A DNA stretch of 64,000 nucleotides from Effrenium voratum (lineage: Eukaryota; Sar; Dinophyceae; Suessiales; Symbiodiniaceae), in NCBI GenBank assembly GCA_963377175.1, contig CAUJNA010002768.1, forward strand, positions 491,001 to 555,000. Direction: 5' to 3'. Positions 35,201 through 44,274 of the stretch are shown here, piece after piece. Position 1 is the first letter of the stretch. The number at the start of each line of letters is the position of its first letter. Both the position numbers and the translations under genes were made by a program. The notes beneath the pieces are model-generated. The model searched no databases. It was not told the DNA's origin and was given only the letters and a program-made list of their open reading frames with translations.

Positions 35201-37066
35201 GGGTCGGATGTTTGTGTCTCCATCAGGAGACCGGGGCCACACCTGAAAACCTGTCGAACTACTGTGGATGGACGAAGTCCGTTCGCACAACCTATGAAAT
35301 CATGGCGGAAACAGTTGTTTGTTAATATTTACAGGGAATCATGTTTCCAGGGTTCCTTAGGTCAGGATTTTGTCCATCCACAGTATTTTGGAACAATCAA
35401 CAGGGCTCCTTCATTTTGAGAAGCATCCAGGAAGAAGCTGACACTCTGCTGCCCTTGTGGGCGCTTTGTCACGTCCGCGAAGAGAAGGAATCCAGGGCTC
35501 AAGTCAGAAGCTGGGGTCATGTGTTTCAGGTCCACCAGGGGGTTTGACCTTGATTCTATGACGCCCATTTTTGTTCGCGCAGATTCTATGGATAGCCTGC
35601 AAGCCTGTGCAACGAAACAACACCTCATAAATCGAAGGTAGTTGGAGGCTTCTCACATGTGAAATTTCCTCTTTGGTTGCTTTCAAACTAAGCAACAAAA
35701 AGGGATACTAGTACATGTTGAGAGACCAATCCATTTTTCCTTTTTGTTTGTTCTGAGCGTCACCTGACAGGGAGCCTTGAGGAATTTGTTCTTCGAGGTA
35801 GCCTGGACAAAACCCAGCAGTCAATTTGTGGTTTAACCCAATATTTCTAGGGCTTCATTCATCCAAGGTGCGGGCAATTTTGTTCACAACATCTTTGTAG
35901 AAGGGTGAGACTTTTCGTTGGTCGCACATTTTTCAGGAACCGATCAACGCCAAGAACCGGCCGATGAGACCCATCAAAGTCGAGGCATGGACGGGGCAGA
36001 CTTTGAGGATCCGAATCGTTGCGAAAAGAGGGGTGGTGTTGTTTTTTTGGGGGGAAACCCTAATAAGCACCTACATTCCGGGGGCTGAATGGATGCCATT
36101 GTAGAGACGGTGTTTTCTTGAAGGATGAATCAGCTGGTTGATTTGCTGGGTGTTGCTCCAAGGATTGATGCGGATTCACTCTTAAAGCCCCCCCGTTCAA
36201 AATCAACAATGGGTCTATTAATCCTGGGTTCCCGCCATGACATAGTGTAGTGAAAGTATGGAAGCTAGAGAGGGAGGTTTTATCATGGACCTCTAAGCAA
36301 AACTATGGGCAGTGAGGCTATCACCTATTGCAGGTCCAAGTCTTGATAACTTTCCAGCCCTAGGAGTCTCCTCGTAAGGCCCTGCTTCTTCGGTTCAGTT
36401 GGTTCTGGAGAAGCTGGTGCAGCCAGCCATCAGAAACCTTTTAATTGGCTCTGATGGTTTTGGGTGGACACCTTTGAATTCTGGTTTGACTCGAATGAAA
36501 TCATGATAGATCGCTGACATGACCGATGCAATCGGTCGTTGGTTTGGGGAGCATGAGCAAGGTTCCTGTCATGACCTTTCAGGGAACCTTGGATTCAGGC
36601 CGTAAAGCAAAACATTACTCAGACTCGTCGATCTCATTCGCGGAGTTTGGGTGGATTGCCGTTTGAGTTCTGAAGTCCACTAACCTTTTAAACTTTGGGC
36701 TTCCTTCTGGTCATTCAGTCAAGGTTTCAATCATTTTCAATCAAGTCCTCTTTCCAACATTGACGACAGAAGGGGCTCCCCGAAAGGAAGTCTCTCAATT
36801 TCTCCCAAAGTCGCACAGGTGTCCCGGCCCGGCCCTTTGTAAACCTGCGGCTAAAACTGGTGTCCAGGCTCCTTTGGTTTCCCAAGCTTCGTTTCCCTCA
36901 TTTGGTTGGGGGTCCCCCCAACAACAGATCATCTCCTACAAGTTTGACTTTTAGCAGCGGACCCACGAGCAAAAAACAACGATCGTTGGGTGCTTGAAGT
37001 GTTGATCTTGCCCAGAGCATCATCATCCACGCCAATCCCATCGCTGACGAAGAAGCTCAGCAGTGA
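26255..37066 (+). CDS. PPIL3: PPIL3-type cyclophilin, nine exons
   Basis: Peptidyl-prolyl cis-trans isomerase of the cyclophilin fold, single domain, likely a nuclear spliceosome-associated foldase like PPIL3 of other eukaryotes (family knowledge). Exons: 26255-26293, 27934-27997, 28468-28520, 29910-29994, 32718-32791, 34203-34237, 35146-35185, 35937-35984, 37016-37066. They sum to 489 nt, 162 codons plus TGA, with no phase conflict. Catalytic-type residues are present: FHRNIKGFMIQ (R44, F49, M50, Q52) and GPNTNGSQFFIT (Q96, F98). As in PPIL3, His replaces the cyclosporin-binding Trp (PHLNGVY) and Tyr stands for the active-site His. The C-terminal IIIHANP is diagnostic. The loop after YFED appears about four residues shorter than in human PPIL3. 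No signal peptide. Donors are GC, GA, GC, GA, GT, GC, GA, GC in order. Confidence 0.88.
27364..27476. repeat. family A element, copy 4, in PPIL3 intron 1
   Basis: Left end TACTATGGGTGGACGAAATC then CTGCACCACC; right end GGTGGTGCGCTGAAACCACC is degraded. Confidence 0.6.
27690..27880. other. AT-rich stretch in PPIL3 intron 1
   Basis: A/T-rich, with CTCTCTAATTCCCTTTGTTC, sharing TCTAATTCCCTTT with the AT-rich stretches near 505 and 8290. Confidence 0.45.
27934..27997 (+). CDS. PPIL3: PPIL3 exon 2
   Basis: VELFCAQTPKTCKNFLALAA plus S and the first base of Gly35. Acceptor GGGACACAG, GA donor (TCAG|GACCGC). TPKTC.NFL is the conserved cyclophilin helix 1. Confidence 0.9.
28468..28520 (+). CDS. PPIL3: PPIL3 exon 3
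   Basis: YYDNTNFHRNIKGFMIQ, residues 36-52, carrying active-site Arg44, Phe49, Met50 and Gln52. Acceptor GCCTGAG, GC donor (CAG|GCGGAT). Confidence 0.92.
29910..29994 (+). CDS. PPIL3: PPIL3 exon 4
   Basis: GGDPTGTGKGGQSIYGGYFE then DRLHRRVA and one base of Gly81. Acceptor GGGCCCTCAG. The GA donor at 29995 gives phase 1, exactly what exon 5 needs. An earlier GA donor at 29970 after YFE would require an extra micro-exon; a possible one is discussed under rejected items. Confidence 0.8.
31703..31842. repeat. family A element, copy 5, in PPIL3 intron 4
   Basis: Left end TACTGTGCATGGTTGCAAAA then CATTTCGCACCACGAAATG; right end GGTGGCTCGAAATAGAGTTT is degraded. Confidence 0.65.
32718..32791 (+). 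CDS. PPIL3: PPIL3 exon 5
   Basis: ILSMVNTGPNTNGSQFFITC then NQRK, the most conserved cyclophilin block, with Gln96 and Phe98. Acceptor CTGGAAG; the only GT donor of the gene (AAG|GTTGCG). Confidence 0.93.
32872..32901. repeat. (TA)n tract in PPIL3 intron 5
   Basis: TA runs followed by a segment reading AAATATGGAACGGGCTCACA, which resembles AGATATGGAACGGAATCAAC following the TA tract near 49255. Confidence 0.7.
33056..33145. repeat. 12-bp tandem repeat in PPIL3 intron 5
   Basis: Roughly eight units of TCGTGGAACCC / TGGTGGAACCC. The frame through it (WNPGGTLVEP) is a by-product of the repeat. Confidence 0.85.
33400..33510. repeat. family C element in PPIL3 intron 5
   Basis: Left end TTCTGCTGGTGCTCAGCAGG and right end CATCGCACCAGCAAG are inverted copies; CTTGCTGGTGC is common to both. 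Confidence 0.65.
34203..34237 (+). CDS. PPIL3: PPIL3 exon 6
   Basis: PHLNGVYTTFG plus two bases of Arg117. Acceptor GAGACAG, GC donor (GGCAG|GCGCCC). At 35 bp the shortest exon of the gene. Confidence 0.88.
34966..35015. repeat. (CTC)n microsatellite in PPIL3 intron 6
   Basis: CTC/TCC trinucleotide run. Poly-Glu and poly-Leu frames on the two strands come from this run and are not genes. Confidence 0.85.
35146..35185 (+). CDS. PPIL3: PPIL3 exon 7
   Basis: LIDGLDTLDKMEK, residues 118-130, the cyclophilin C-terminal helix. Acceptor TTCCGCAG, GA donor (AAG|GAGAGC). Confidence 0.9.
35260..35385. repeat. family A element, copy 6, in PPIL3 intron 7
   Basis: The best-preserved copy: TACTGTGGATGGACGAAGTC left, GGATTTTGTCCATCCACAGT then A right. 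TA at both ends, 126 bp. Confidence 0.8.
35937..35984 (+). CDS. PPIL3: PPIL3 exon 8
   Basis: EPINAKNRPMRPIKVE, residues 131-146. Acceptor CATTTTTCAG, GC donor (GAG|GCATGG). Confidence 0.88.
37016..37066 (+). CDS. PPIL3: PPIL3 exon 9, stop TGA
   Basis: SIIIHANPIADEEAQQ and TGA at 37064-37066. Acceptor TCTTGCCCAG. The IIIHANP block aligns with the C terminus of PPIL3 proteins. Confidence 0.9.
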   Translation, partial: SIIIHANPIADEEAQQ

Positions 37067-37848
37067 GTGATCGCCTCAAAAAATGGGGCTCGCCGGCCTA
37101 GTCGAGCGGCCGGAGTAGCCTTAGCGGCTTCGGGGGAAAGGCTTATGTGGGTTGCGCAAAAAGGTTGGTTGTCTTTGCTTCCAGTTGCTGAGATGAATAT
37201 GTTGTTTTTCCTTGTAGGTTTTGAAGGAAACTATCACTGCTGGACACTTATTCTTGTCCTGGGGGCGAAAAGGCAAATGGAAGTTTGGTCTCCTTCGAAG
37301 ACCGTCCCGAACAAGATTCAAATCAGTTTGACACATGCTGCTCGTATGGCCATGAATCTTTATGGAACATGCCATCAAAATGATTGGTGTACAAAAACCA
37401 GCATGTAAATGATGTCCACCCAGAGATCCCCAATTCAAGTCAATACCCTGGTGGAAGATCGAGAGACATTCTGCAACATGAGCATTTTGGTTGCCACTTT
37501 CTTTGAGCAGCCAAGCTAATCCACTTGATGAAGGTGATGATCTAGTCTAGTCGTTGATACTCTGATTAATCCACCTGGCGAATCAAGGGGGTCTCCCCAA
37601 GAAGTGAAGGGCTCCCTTTTGATGAGTGGCCACTGTAGGGTGCCAATGCCCATTTTGAGAAACACCAACAAAAGGCCTGCAGCACTTCTTGCAGCCTGCG
37701 AAAGAAACTCCCACCCAACAGGAAAGTCACTTGCCTCACTTTACTAAGAATGCACATGCATCTGAACTTGATATCAGATCCAGTAGAACACATATAACCT
37801 GTTGCTGTTGAGTTTAGCTTCGATCTGTGCAGATGCTTTCCCCTGCAG

Positions 37849-37919
37849 AGTCTGCAATGCGCTCCAGAGACAGCCCATGAGGGAAAGCGCAAAATTTCGG
37901 CCAACGAGAGCCGCGTGTG
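37849..37919 (+). CDS. candidate exon, unknown protein
   Basis: Acceptor TTTCCCCTGCAG and GT donor (TGTG|GTAAGA), the most consensus-like donor near here. Frame SLQCAPETAHEGKRKISANE then SRV, phase 0 to 2. May begin the gene after PPIL3; its exit phase fits 39834. Confidence 0.4.
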
Positions 37920-38002
37920 GTAAGAAACCGCTCTCTGGGTGCTGCGAGCGAGCGCCTGCGATGTCTGAGGGGGTTCATGCCATGGATAGACAGAACCTCC
38001 AG

Positions 38003-38085
38003 CCTATCGAATGGCGTTATTTGACATTTTTAATGGCTTTACCGTACGTTGGGCAGAAAGAAAGAATCCACCTCGTGGATTTGCA
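38003..38085 (+). CDS. candidate exon, faint RRM-like block
   Basis: After the acceptor CTCCAG the frame reads ALFDIFNGFTVRWAERKNPP then RGFAVKEYL. The order LF..F, a short loop NPP, then RGFAVKEY resembles the second half of an SR-protein RNA recognition motif (WVARNPPGFAFVEF type), with RGFAVKEY in place of RNP1. Positions 5-6 of RNP1 differ, so this is only a suggestion. Codons are less GC-rich than in PPIL3. Confidence 0.3.
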
Positions 38086-38121
38086 GTGAAGGAATACCTG
38101 GTTCAGAGCGCCACACTCAAA

Positions 38122-38222
38122 ACTTGCTGGTTCTCAGCATGGACTGACGGAATGACCCCTACAGCGAATCCCTGGGTTAACTCCCAGCACCCTGCGTCAT
38201 TCCCTACTTATTGCAGCAGCAT
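38122..38222. repeat. family C element
   Basis: Left end ACTTGCTGGTTCTCAGCATG; right end GCGTCATTCCCTACTTATTG then CAGCAGCATG, diverged. Confidence 0.5.
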
Positions 38223-38462
38223 GAAAAGCAATCTACTGATCAAAAAGACAGATGGCTCTTTCCGGTGGCTGTTGTCATCACAGTATACAGTAAGCAAGTA
38301 AACATTTGCTGGATGGGACATGATGGGAAACCACAGAAAGGCATGAGGTATTCCGAAGTGGCATTATCACTTGTATTTGTTCCTGCTTCGTTTGAGCTGC
38401 ATGCTCCTTGATGTGAAAGCTGTACGTGTTCCTGGTGCAATCTAAGGTCCTGTATACCCCAA

Positions 38463-38630
38463 ATGGACATACTCGCCTCGAAGCTTCGTGCACATCCCTT
38501 GCATAACCCACATATTGTCGATGAGTCCATTTGGCGTTGCAAGCAACTTGTCAACCCGCAGCCATTTTCGGCAGAAATCGCGATGCTCTCAAGCAAATTG
38601 AACACCGGTCCTTCTCCCACTCGTATGCAG
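38463..38630 (+). CDS. candidate exon, unknown protein
   Basis: A 56-codon frame MDILASKLRAHPLHNPHIVD, then ESIWRCKQLV and ending GPSPTRMQ, with a GT donor at 38631 (CAG|GTACAA). No clear acceptor. The opposite strand is open as well. Confidence 0.3.
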
Positions 38631-38902
38631 GTACAAGGTATACAAGAAACTGGTTGCCTTTGCCTGAGATTTGCTCAAACCAAGAATACTGAACACTCTT
38701 GTTGGTTACGTGCGTAGCCTTTGTTTTCCTTCGCCCAGCCGCCCAGTGGCGCCCGTAACATCCCTTTTCGCGTTCAAACCGACAGCAGCTTCCCTTTTAA
38801 GCTGGTCACGCAACGTCGAAAGCCATCCAAGAGGCTTCTCAGCCATGGCGCGCTTCCCAGCAAGAGAGATGGCGTGGGTCAGTTGGAAGGCAGAGAATTT
38901 GA

Positions 38903-39031
38903 CTTGCTGGTGCTCAGTAGGGAATGACCTTCCGTGTCTTGGGAATGAACCCAGGGCTTGCCTTAAGGAAGTCACAGGGGATGGTTTCTGTCGGGGTCAT
39001 TCCAACTCGTTCCCTGCTGAGAACCAGCAAG
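38903..39031. repeat. family C element, complete, with TTGA flanks
   Basis: A 129-bp element with CTTGCTGGTGCTCAGTAGGG at the left and CCTGCTGAGAACCAGCAAG at the right, inverted over about 24 bp. TTGA flanks both ends (38899-38902 and 39032-39035), a likely target-site duplication. Confidence 0.75.
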
Positions 39032-39144
39032 TTGATGGAGTATCCCAAATCAGGAGCACCAGTGAGCCCAAAAGACCACCATGGCATGTGGAAGGGGTTC
39101 ATACGTCAGCCCACTTGAAGAATTCATTCAACTTGGTGGGAACC

Positions 39145-39248
39145 CCAGCCATCCGGGACCTTATTAGGTTTTTACTTGGTTTAGTGGTCGTTCCACACTA
39201 CTCAAAGTGTTTGACTTTTAGCCGGGGATCTGAAAACCCACAGCCCAG
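39145..39248. repeat. family B element
   Basis: CCCAGCCATCCGGGACC start, TTTAGTGGTCGTTCCAC centre, CTTTTAGCCGGGGATCTG block, ACAGCCCAG end. Confidence 0.7.
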
Positions 39249-39833
39249 TCAAGGTGATGCAGAATTGCTTCTGTTTGTTTGTTTTTGCCAAAACAACTCC
39301 TGCCCTTGGTCAAGGGGCTTTGGAGCATGTTGGCTTCGACGGCGAATGTGTCTTCCATTCGAGAAAGCCTGCTTGCTGGCTTTTTTGGTGGCTTGTTGGC
39401 TTTTGTGCTTGTTGGCGTTTGATCAAATAGGCTTGTTGACCCTTTGCTGTTTTTGCCCATTGGTTGAATCTTTGCGCAGAGGCAGAGTGGTCTTGAGCAG
39501 GTTCAACGGATTCATTTTGAGGTCCGGGGCTATGGAGATGTGACTGGCTACCCTATGAGTTTTTGAAAGGTTTGGTTCCGTTGGGTTCCGGTGGACTTCG
39601 GCTTCGAGCTTTGAATCTGCTCCCTTTCAGATGGGTTTCCACCTGGGCAAATCATACGTAACAACGTCACTGGATTTTCCGACTTCACCCATGCCAGGTG
39701 CTGTCAGAAGGTTCCCCTATTTGCGGTGTGAGAATTATCATGATTTGCTCAGAATGACTAAATTCACCCGGACAGCCCTCAGCTTGCCTCAGCCCCCTGC
39801 AACCCCGAAAGCCGAAGTCCCATGCTGGGACAG

Positions 39834-39924
39834 CCCCCAATCAGGAAGCCGCCAAAAGTCCCCGCTGAGGCGAGCTTGGCGCAGAAATTCTTCGCCACAA
39901 GCCGCTGCCAGGCCAAACGGGGAG
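39834..39924 (+). CDS. candidate exon, unknown protein
   Basis: Acceptor GCTGGGACAG and GT donor at 39925 (GAG|GTTTGC). In phase 2 it reads PQSGSRQKSPLRRAWRRNSS then PQAAARPNGE and joins both 37849-37919 and 40105-40186. In phase 0 it reads PPIRKPPKVPAEASLAQKFF. Basic and disordered in either case. Confidence 0.4.
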
Positions 39925-40104
39925 GTTTGCGCCAGGCGCAGTTCTGGGTCCCTTGAAGTGCTTGTTTCCCCTTTAGACCGCCATTTGGATATGAGGTTGA
40001 ATTCGCGCCCCTTTGGTGGGGCATGATTTCGGTGGGGGTTTATGTTGACATCTGCCCGAGGGGGGGCAGGTCCACATTGAAATTCATAGCCATTTCGATT
40101 CCAG

Positions 40105-40186
40105 GCGCTGCGCGGGGTCCATGCGCAGGCCGGTTTTGCGATTCCGAGTCGCGATTCGGCGGGAGGCGTCTGGCAAATCGGAAGAG
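40105..40186 (+). CDS. candidate exon, unknown protein
   Basis: Acceptor TTTCGATTCCAG and GT donor at 40187 (AGAG|GTGATA). Frame ALRGVHAQAGFAIPSRDSAG then GVWQIG, phase 0 to 1. In-phase with 40775. Confidence 0.5.
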
Positions 40187-40774
40187 GTGATATCTGGGTA
40201 TGAGTTTTGATGGTTCGCGGACTTTGGTGAACATCACTTTAGTTGGGGACTTAGGTCCACCAACCGTTTTTCAGGGGCTTCCCAATGAAAATGCATGGTC
40301 ATCGAAGAGATAAGCTTCTGGAACTTAGCCAACACCCTCCAAAAGCCGGATGGTTGTGGTTCTGAAAGGGTGATCTCAGATATCTCCAAGTACAGCAAAA
40401 AGGGACCTCTAAGTGCAAAACGCCCACCACTTGATCACGGGGCACCTGGGAAATCCCTTCTGGGCATTACTTTCAGGGGAAACCAAATGCAAATCACTCA
40501 TCTGGGGTGGGGGGGTGGCTCTTTTGCCAAGATGTAAGATGTGTGTGTTTTTGCCTCAAGAGAAACCCTTTGTGAACCACCTTAGATAGCCACCGACAGA
40601 TTGGGAGTTTTGACCATAATGTGAGCGCCGAAAATCCCCTGGTCAGCCATTTTGGTAGTACGACTGACCCAGTTTTGGGGGTCGCTTTTGGAGGTACCAG
40701 GGGTTGCCCCACAGGCTCTGTAGCCCAAAGAGCGGCACCAGGGGGGAGCCCCAGAGGTAGCTGGGGCCCATCAG

Positions 40775-40850
40775 CAAGGCAAAGGCTCTCTGTTCGAATC
40801 GCGCATGAGAGATGCCTTAGGCGAGGGCAAAGGGCAGCCTGGCGTCGCTG
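40775..40850 (+). CDS. candidate exon, unknown protein
   Basis: Acceptor GGCCCATCAG and GT donor GTGAGC at 40851. In phase 1 it reads RQRLSVRIAHERCLRRGQRA then AWRR, and it links 40186 to 41462. In phase 0 it reads QGKGSLFESRMRDALGEGKG. The splice sites are better than the frame call. Confidence 0.45.
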
Positions 40851-41461
40851 GTGAGCCAGGCCACCGGGGGAGGAACAGGTTGCTGGCTCCGGGCGGAGCA
40901 GGGAACCCATTGGAGAAAACAAATAGCTTCTAGCGTTGGCCATGGTTTTGTCTCAAAGGGCAAGCCCCAAAAATGGGTGGTTTCCTTTGGTGTCTCTCTA
41001 CGATCCCAAAAAGGGTAACCATCAAAAAAGACATGCCCAAATATACCGCAACGTTTTCCTGTTCCAAGGCTCAACCAAAAAGATCGTCCTTAAAGCTCTT
41101 CAGGTGCTGGGTCCAACATCCAATTTGGCGGTTGTCAAGCAAGGTTACCCTGCAAGCCCGAAAACCGTCCGTCGCTTTGGCCTACGTTTTAGGGGGGGGT
41201 TCCTGTCCTGCACATTTCGGGACAAGTTTGGCACAAGAGGAAGTCGGAAGCACGTTTCGGTGGCGTTTGGCTCCAGCGCTTCTGAACCAAGTGCCCATTT
41301 GCACCTGCTCTTCTGGCTTTATTCATATTATGTGTTCTTCAAGCTGAACCAATCCAAGCTGAACATCTCAAGCATCAATTTGGCTTCATCAACCCTTACA
41401 CAATTTGAAAAGACCCTGTGTTGTCCCTACGATACCTGTCATTTCAGTCAAATCAAAACAG

Positions 41462-41498
41462 CACCGATGTCCTGCGCGCCCAGGCCGGGCTCTCCCAG
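41462..41498 (+). CDS. candidate micro-exon, unknown protein
   Basis: Acceptor AATCAAAACAG and GC donor at 41499 (CAG|GCTGGA). Frame TDVLRAQAGLSQ, phase 2 to 0. Confidence 0.4.
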
Positions 41499-42281
41499 GC
41501 TGGAGCATGCCAATTGTGCCGGGCTGTCGCCGGCTGTCGTGGGCTCGCATTAGGACATGTGGTCAAGCGTAGGCTAGTATTGTATGACTAACACTAGTGA
41601 CCCATCTCAAAGGAGTTGGCCCCAAGAATTGGTTGGCGTCCTTTCGATTTCCCTTTTATTAATTCCCTCACCAAAAGGCTGCAAAACCCTGTTGGTGTCC
41701 CTTCAAATACCAGCCAAACATTTGGGTCCACCTTGCGAAACTTTCTAGTTTTCTGGATGTTTGGAGGATCCGGATCCCATGAGACAAATCCACGGGTTTC
41801 GGAGCCCGGGTCGCTGCCAAGAAGTCCCAACCATCGGTCTGCATGTTGACAAGGCCTGGATTCCATGTCCACGTCTGGTGCTCCTCGCCTTCCCGGGAGC
41901 GTTGGTTTGTGGAAAGCCAGCAGGAAAACCATCCTCTTCCCTTAAACCCCCTTTTTATTTGGGAATTTGGGGGGGCACAGCCAAATTCCCAAAGTAGAAG
42001 TTCTCAAGGAGAAGCCCAGGCAGGCATGACAAGAGTCGGGAAGACCGGGATTTTCGCCCAAAGGGGGGGGTGGTGGGCCCCAACTAATCAAAGGGCACCA
42101 AAGACAGGTTCCCCTTTAAACCGCTCCAACTCTCCAACTGCTTCTTCATGGGGATGGGTGTGAATCGAAAAACCCGAGCTTTTTGATTCATGGGGCCTGA
42201 CAAGAGCCTCGCTGCCCTTGGCAAGAGCCATGGCTCTCAACTTGTTTTTGGAGCCCCAGACTTGTCAGGGTCGGCGAGAAG

Positions 42282-42410
42282 TACTGTGGATGGGCGAAAT
42301 CCATTTCGCACCACTTTGAAACCACGGGAAACCATTGTTGGTTGGAATTTACAGGGCAATCAGCATTCCAGGGTTGCTTCGGTGGTGCAGGATTTCGTCC
42401 ATCCACAGTG
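42282..42410. repeat. family A element, copy 7
   Basis: TACTGTGGATGGGCGAAATC left, GGATTTCGTCCATCCACAGT right, with a CATTTCGCACCACTTTGAAA segment inside. Right flank is TG instead of TA. Confidence 0.75.
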
Positions 42411-42705
42411 TGTTGTCTGAAGGTGGTGTTTGTAGAACGCTTCTCCAGATGAATCCGATGTACACAGTCAGACAGGTTGCGCACCCCATCTTGCTTGGTG
42501 GCATGCTTAGCGTTGTATTTGTTTGCAGGCCTGCTTGTGGTAGGTGATCAGATCAACCAAAACTGTGGCCCGTTTGCTAAGATGTTATTTCAGCAGACTG
42601 GAGTTGACGTATATACTGTACTGATTCTCCACGGTGGATTGCGCAACTATAGCTAGTGACCCAACCAAGTTCAACCACAAAACGGGTAAAGCACCGGGGG
42701 GTGGT

Positions 42706-42800
42706 CCCAGCCATCCCCGTAGGTTTTTAGCTTTGTAGTTGATTTAGTGGTAGTTTCCATTTAACCCACAAGCTTTCGACTTTTTGCAGGGGATCTAAAC
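42706..42800. repeat. family B element (reference copy)
   Basis: CCCAGCCATCCCCGTAGG, TTTAGTGGTAGTTTCCATTT, AACCCACAAGCTTTCGAC, TTTTTGCAGGGGATC in that order. Confidence 0.7.
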
Positions 42801-42959
42801 TGTCTACGTTGGGCGATTGCTTTGGTGGCCTCCCGCGGCTGGCTTGAGCCAGCTCAAGTACCCAGTTGAGCCAGGCATCCCGGGTGGCAGTGGCAGCGCC
42901 ACAGCAAGGCATTTTGTGGCGAAAACGCTTCGAGCTTCCCCAAGCTGCTATTGGTGGTT

Positions 42960-43072
42960 CCCAGTCAGGTGGTTTCTTTGGTTTTTAGGATTTTCGGGTT
43001 TGGTGGTTGGGTTTCCATTTAAGCCACTAAAAGTGCTTGACTTTTAGCGGGGGCTAGTTTGGACAGCCCAGT
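42960..43072. repeat. family B element
   Basis: CCCAGTCAGGTGG start, GGTTTCCATTTAAGCCACTA centre, CTTTTAGCGGGGGCTAG block, GGACAGCCCAG end. Only about 160 bp from the previous copy, same orientation. Confidence 0.7.
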
Positions 43073-43329
43073 TGCCCCGAGGGATCTGCTCAACCACACG
43101 GGATCATAACTTTTTCGCTCACGTCCAACGCAATGTCAGTTGAGCCAATTTCCATGAGTGCTTCGTGGAAGTCGTGCACTGGGGTTTCCTTTGCCTTCCA
43201 TTGCACGAAATATAGTAGTTGGCAGATCAGTGGTAGACAGTTTAGCTGCTTGAAGGGAAAATCACTTTTAAGGGAAAATCACTCACAGAATCAGATCCGA
43301 AATAGAAAACTAGCAGGCACACACTCCAG

Positions 43330-43452
43330 GTGCATATGGGTGTGTCTTTTTTAGGGGACCACCCAAAATGGTGGCTTTCCTGTTGGTTTCCTGTTGGTTT
43401 CCTGTTAAAAGACACAAAGGTATCAACTCAACGACAAGCCACCCATATTCAG
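43330..43452. repeat. family D foldback element coinciding with a putative intron
   Basis: GTGCATATGGGTGTGTC at the left and CACCCATATTCAG at the right are inverted copies. The element begins with GT after CAG and ends in AG before a coding-like stretch, so its ends would serve directly as splice sites. Three direct TTTCCTGTTGG units lie inside. Confidence 0.55.
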
Positions 43453-43512
43453 CGAGTGCAAGGCGAGCCGCGCAGAGCTCGGAGGAACAGTAACATGAAA
43501 CCCGCCGAAATG
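43453..43512 (+). CDS. candidate exon next to the family D element
   Basis: Frame RVQGEPRRARRNSNMKPAEM after the AG that ends the foldback element; GC donor near 43513. Another open frame reads ECKASRAELGGTVT. Confidence 0.3.
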
Positions 43513-44170
43513 GGCATGCCCTTTTTAAGATGGCCCCCAAAATGGTTTTCCTTTTGGATGCCCCAGGCCAATTGGTCTTTCAGGACCCTGTCAGATTCCA
43601 TGTTAGTGGGTGAGCAGAGGGGGGGGGGTAGTAAGAGCACTTCCAAACAAAGCTGCCAGTTTAGAGCTGGCTTGGGTCCAAGTTCAGCCCTTTGAGAAAT
43701 GGCCAAGAGTATATCGTGTTACTTAACCTGCCTGTTTATGTACCCTCTTGTCTCATGGTTGTTTGCCTTTGTTTTCTCTCGATACTATCCGAAAATGATT
43801 GGGTTCCCTATCAAACGCAAAATTCGAGGTCTGTTAGAACTGCCAAAGGTGCGGGGGTGTTGGGGATGATAGTCCCGACACAAACTTTACGCGTTGGCTG
43901 GACTACCAGCTCTGGTGTGTTGGGAATATCGTCCATGGTAGGGGGTTCTAACCAACCTCAGTTCTCAGTTCTCCAGTCGATTCCACGGTTTGCCCCGTCT
44001 TCTTTTTGTGCGGGTTTCCCTGGTGTTGTCCTAAAGGCACATTTGTCACTCCTTTGTTGCCAAACTGGGCGACTTGTTGAATTACCTGTGTTTTGTGTGT
44101 GGATATTGTGTGCGTGTGTGCTTCGTGTTGTGCGTGGCTCACGTGCGTTTCTCCTGAATGTTTGCGCCAG

Positions 44171-44201
44171 GCAACACTTGCGCGCTCTCAAGGTTGCCAG
44201 G
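44171..44201 (+). CDS. candidate micro-exon
   Basis: Acceptor TTTGCGCCAG and a fully consensus donor GTGAGTAAA at 44202. Frame QHLRALKVAR or, in the phase that suits 44275, NTCALSRLP. Confidence 0.4.
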
Positions 44202-44274
44202 GTGAGTAAAACCTGAAGCGTGTTGACGGACCTGAGCCTCTGATGAGTCCAGACCTCGGGCCACGCCCTCTCAG

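Noticed and set aside
34786..35290. Poly-Glu and poly-Leu open frames on both strands
   Set aside because: They come from the CTC microsatellite in PPIL3 intron 6; the only coding part is PPIL3 exon 7.
38671..39543. 290-residue forward open frame
   Set aside because: It reads straight through a complete family C element and a family B element, so it is not a single coding exon.
40785..40812. tRNA T-arm-like GTTCGAATCG
   Set aside because: The flanking bases do not pair into a T stem, and no acceptor or D stem lies upstream at the right distance.
40936..41553. 205-residue forward open frame
   Set aside because: It overlaps GGTAACC/GGTTTCC family D remnants, has no matched splice sites at its ends and mixes coding-like with repeat-derived sequence. 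Only the micro-exon at 41462, in another frame, has splice sites.
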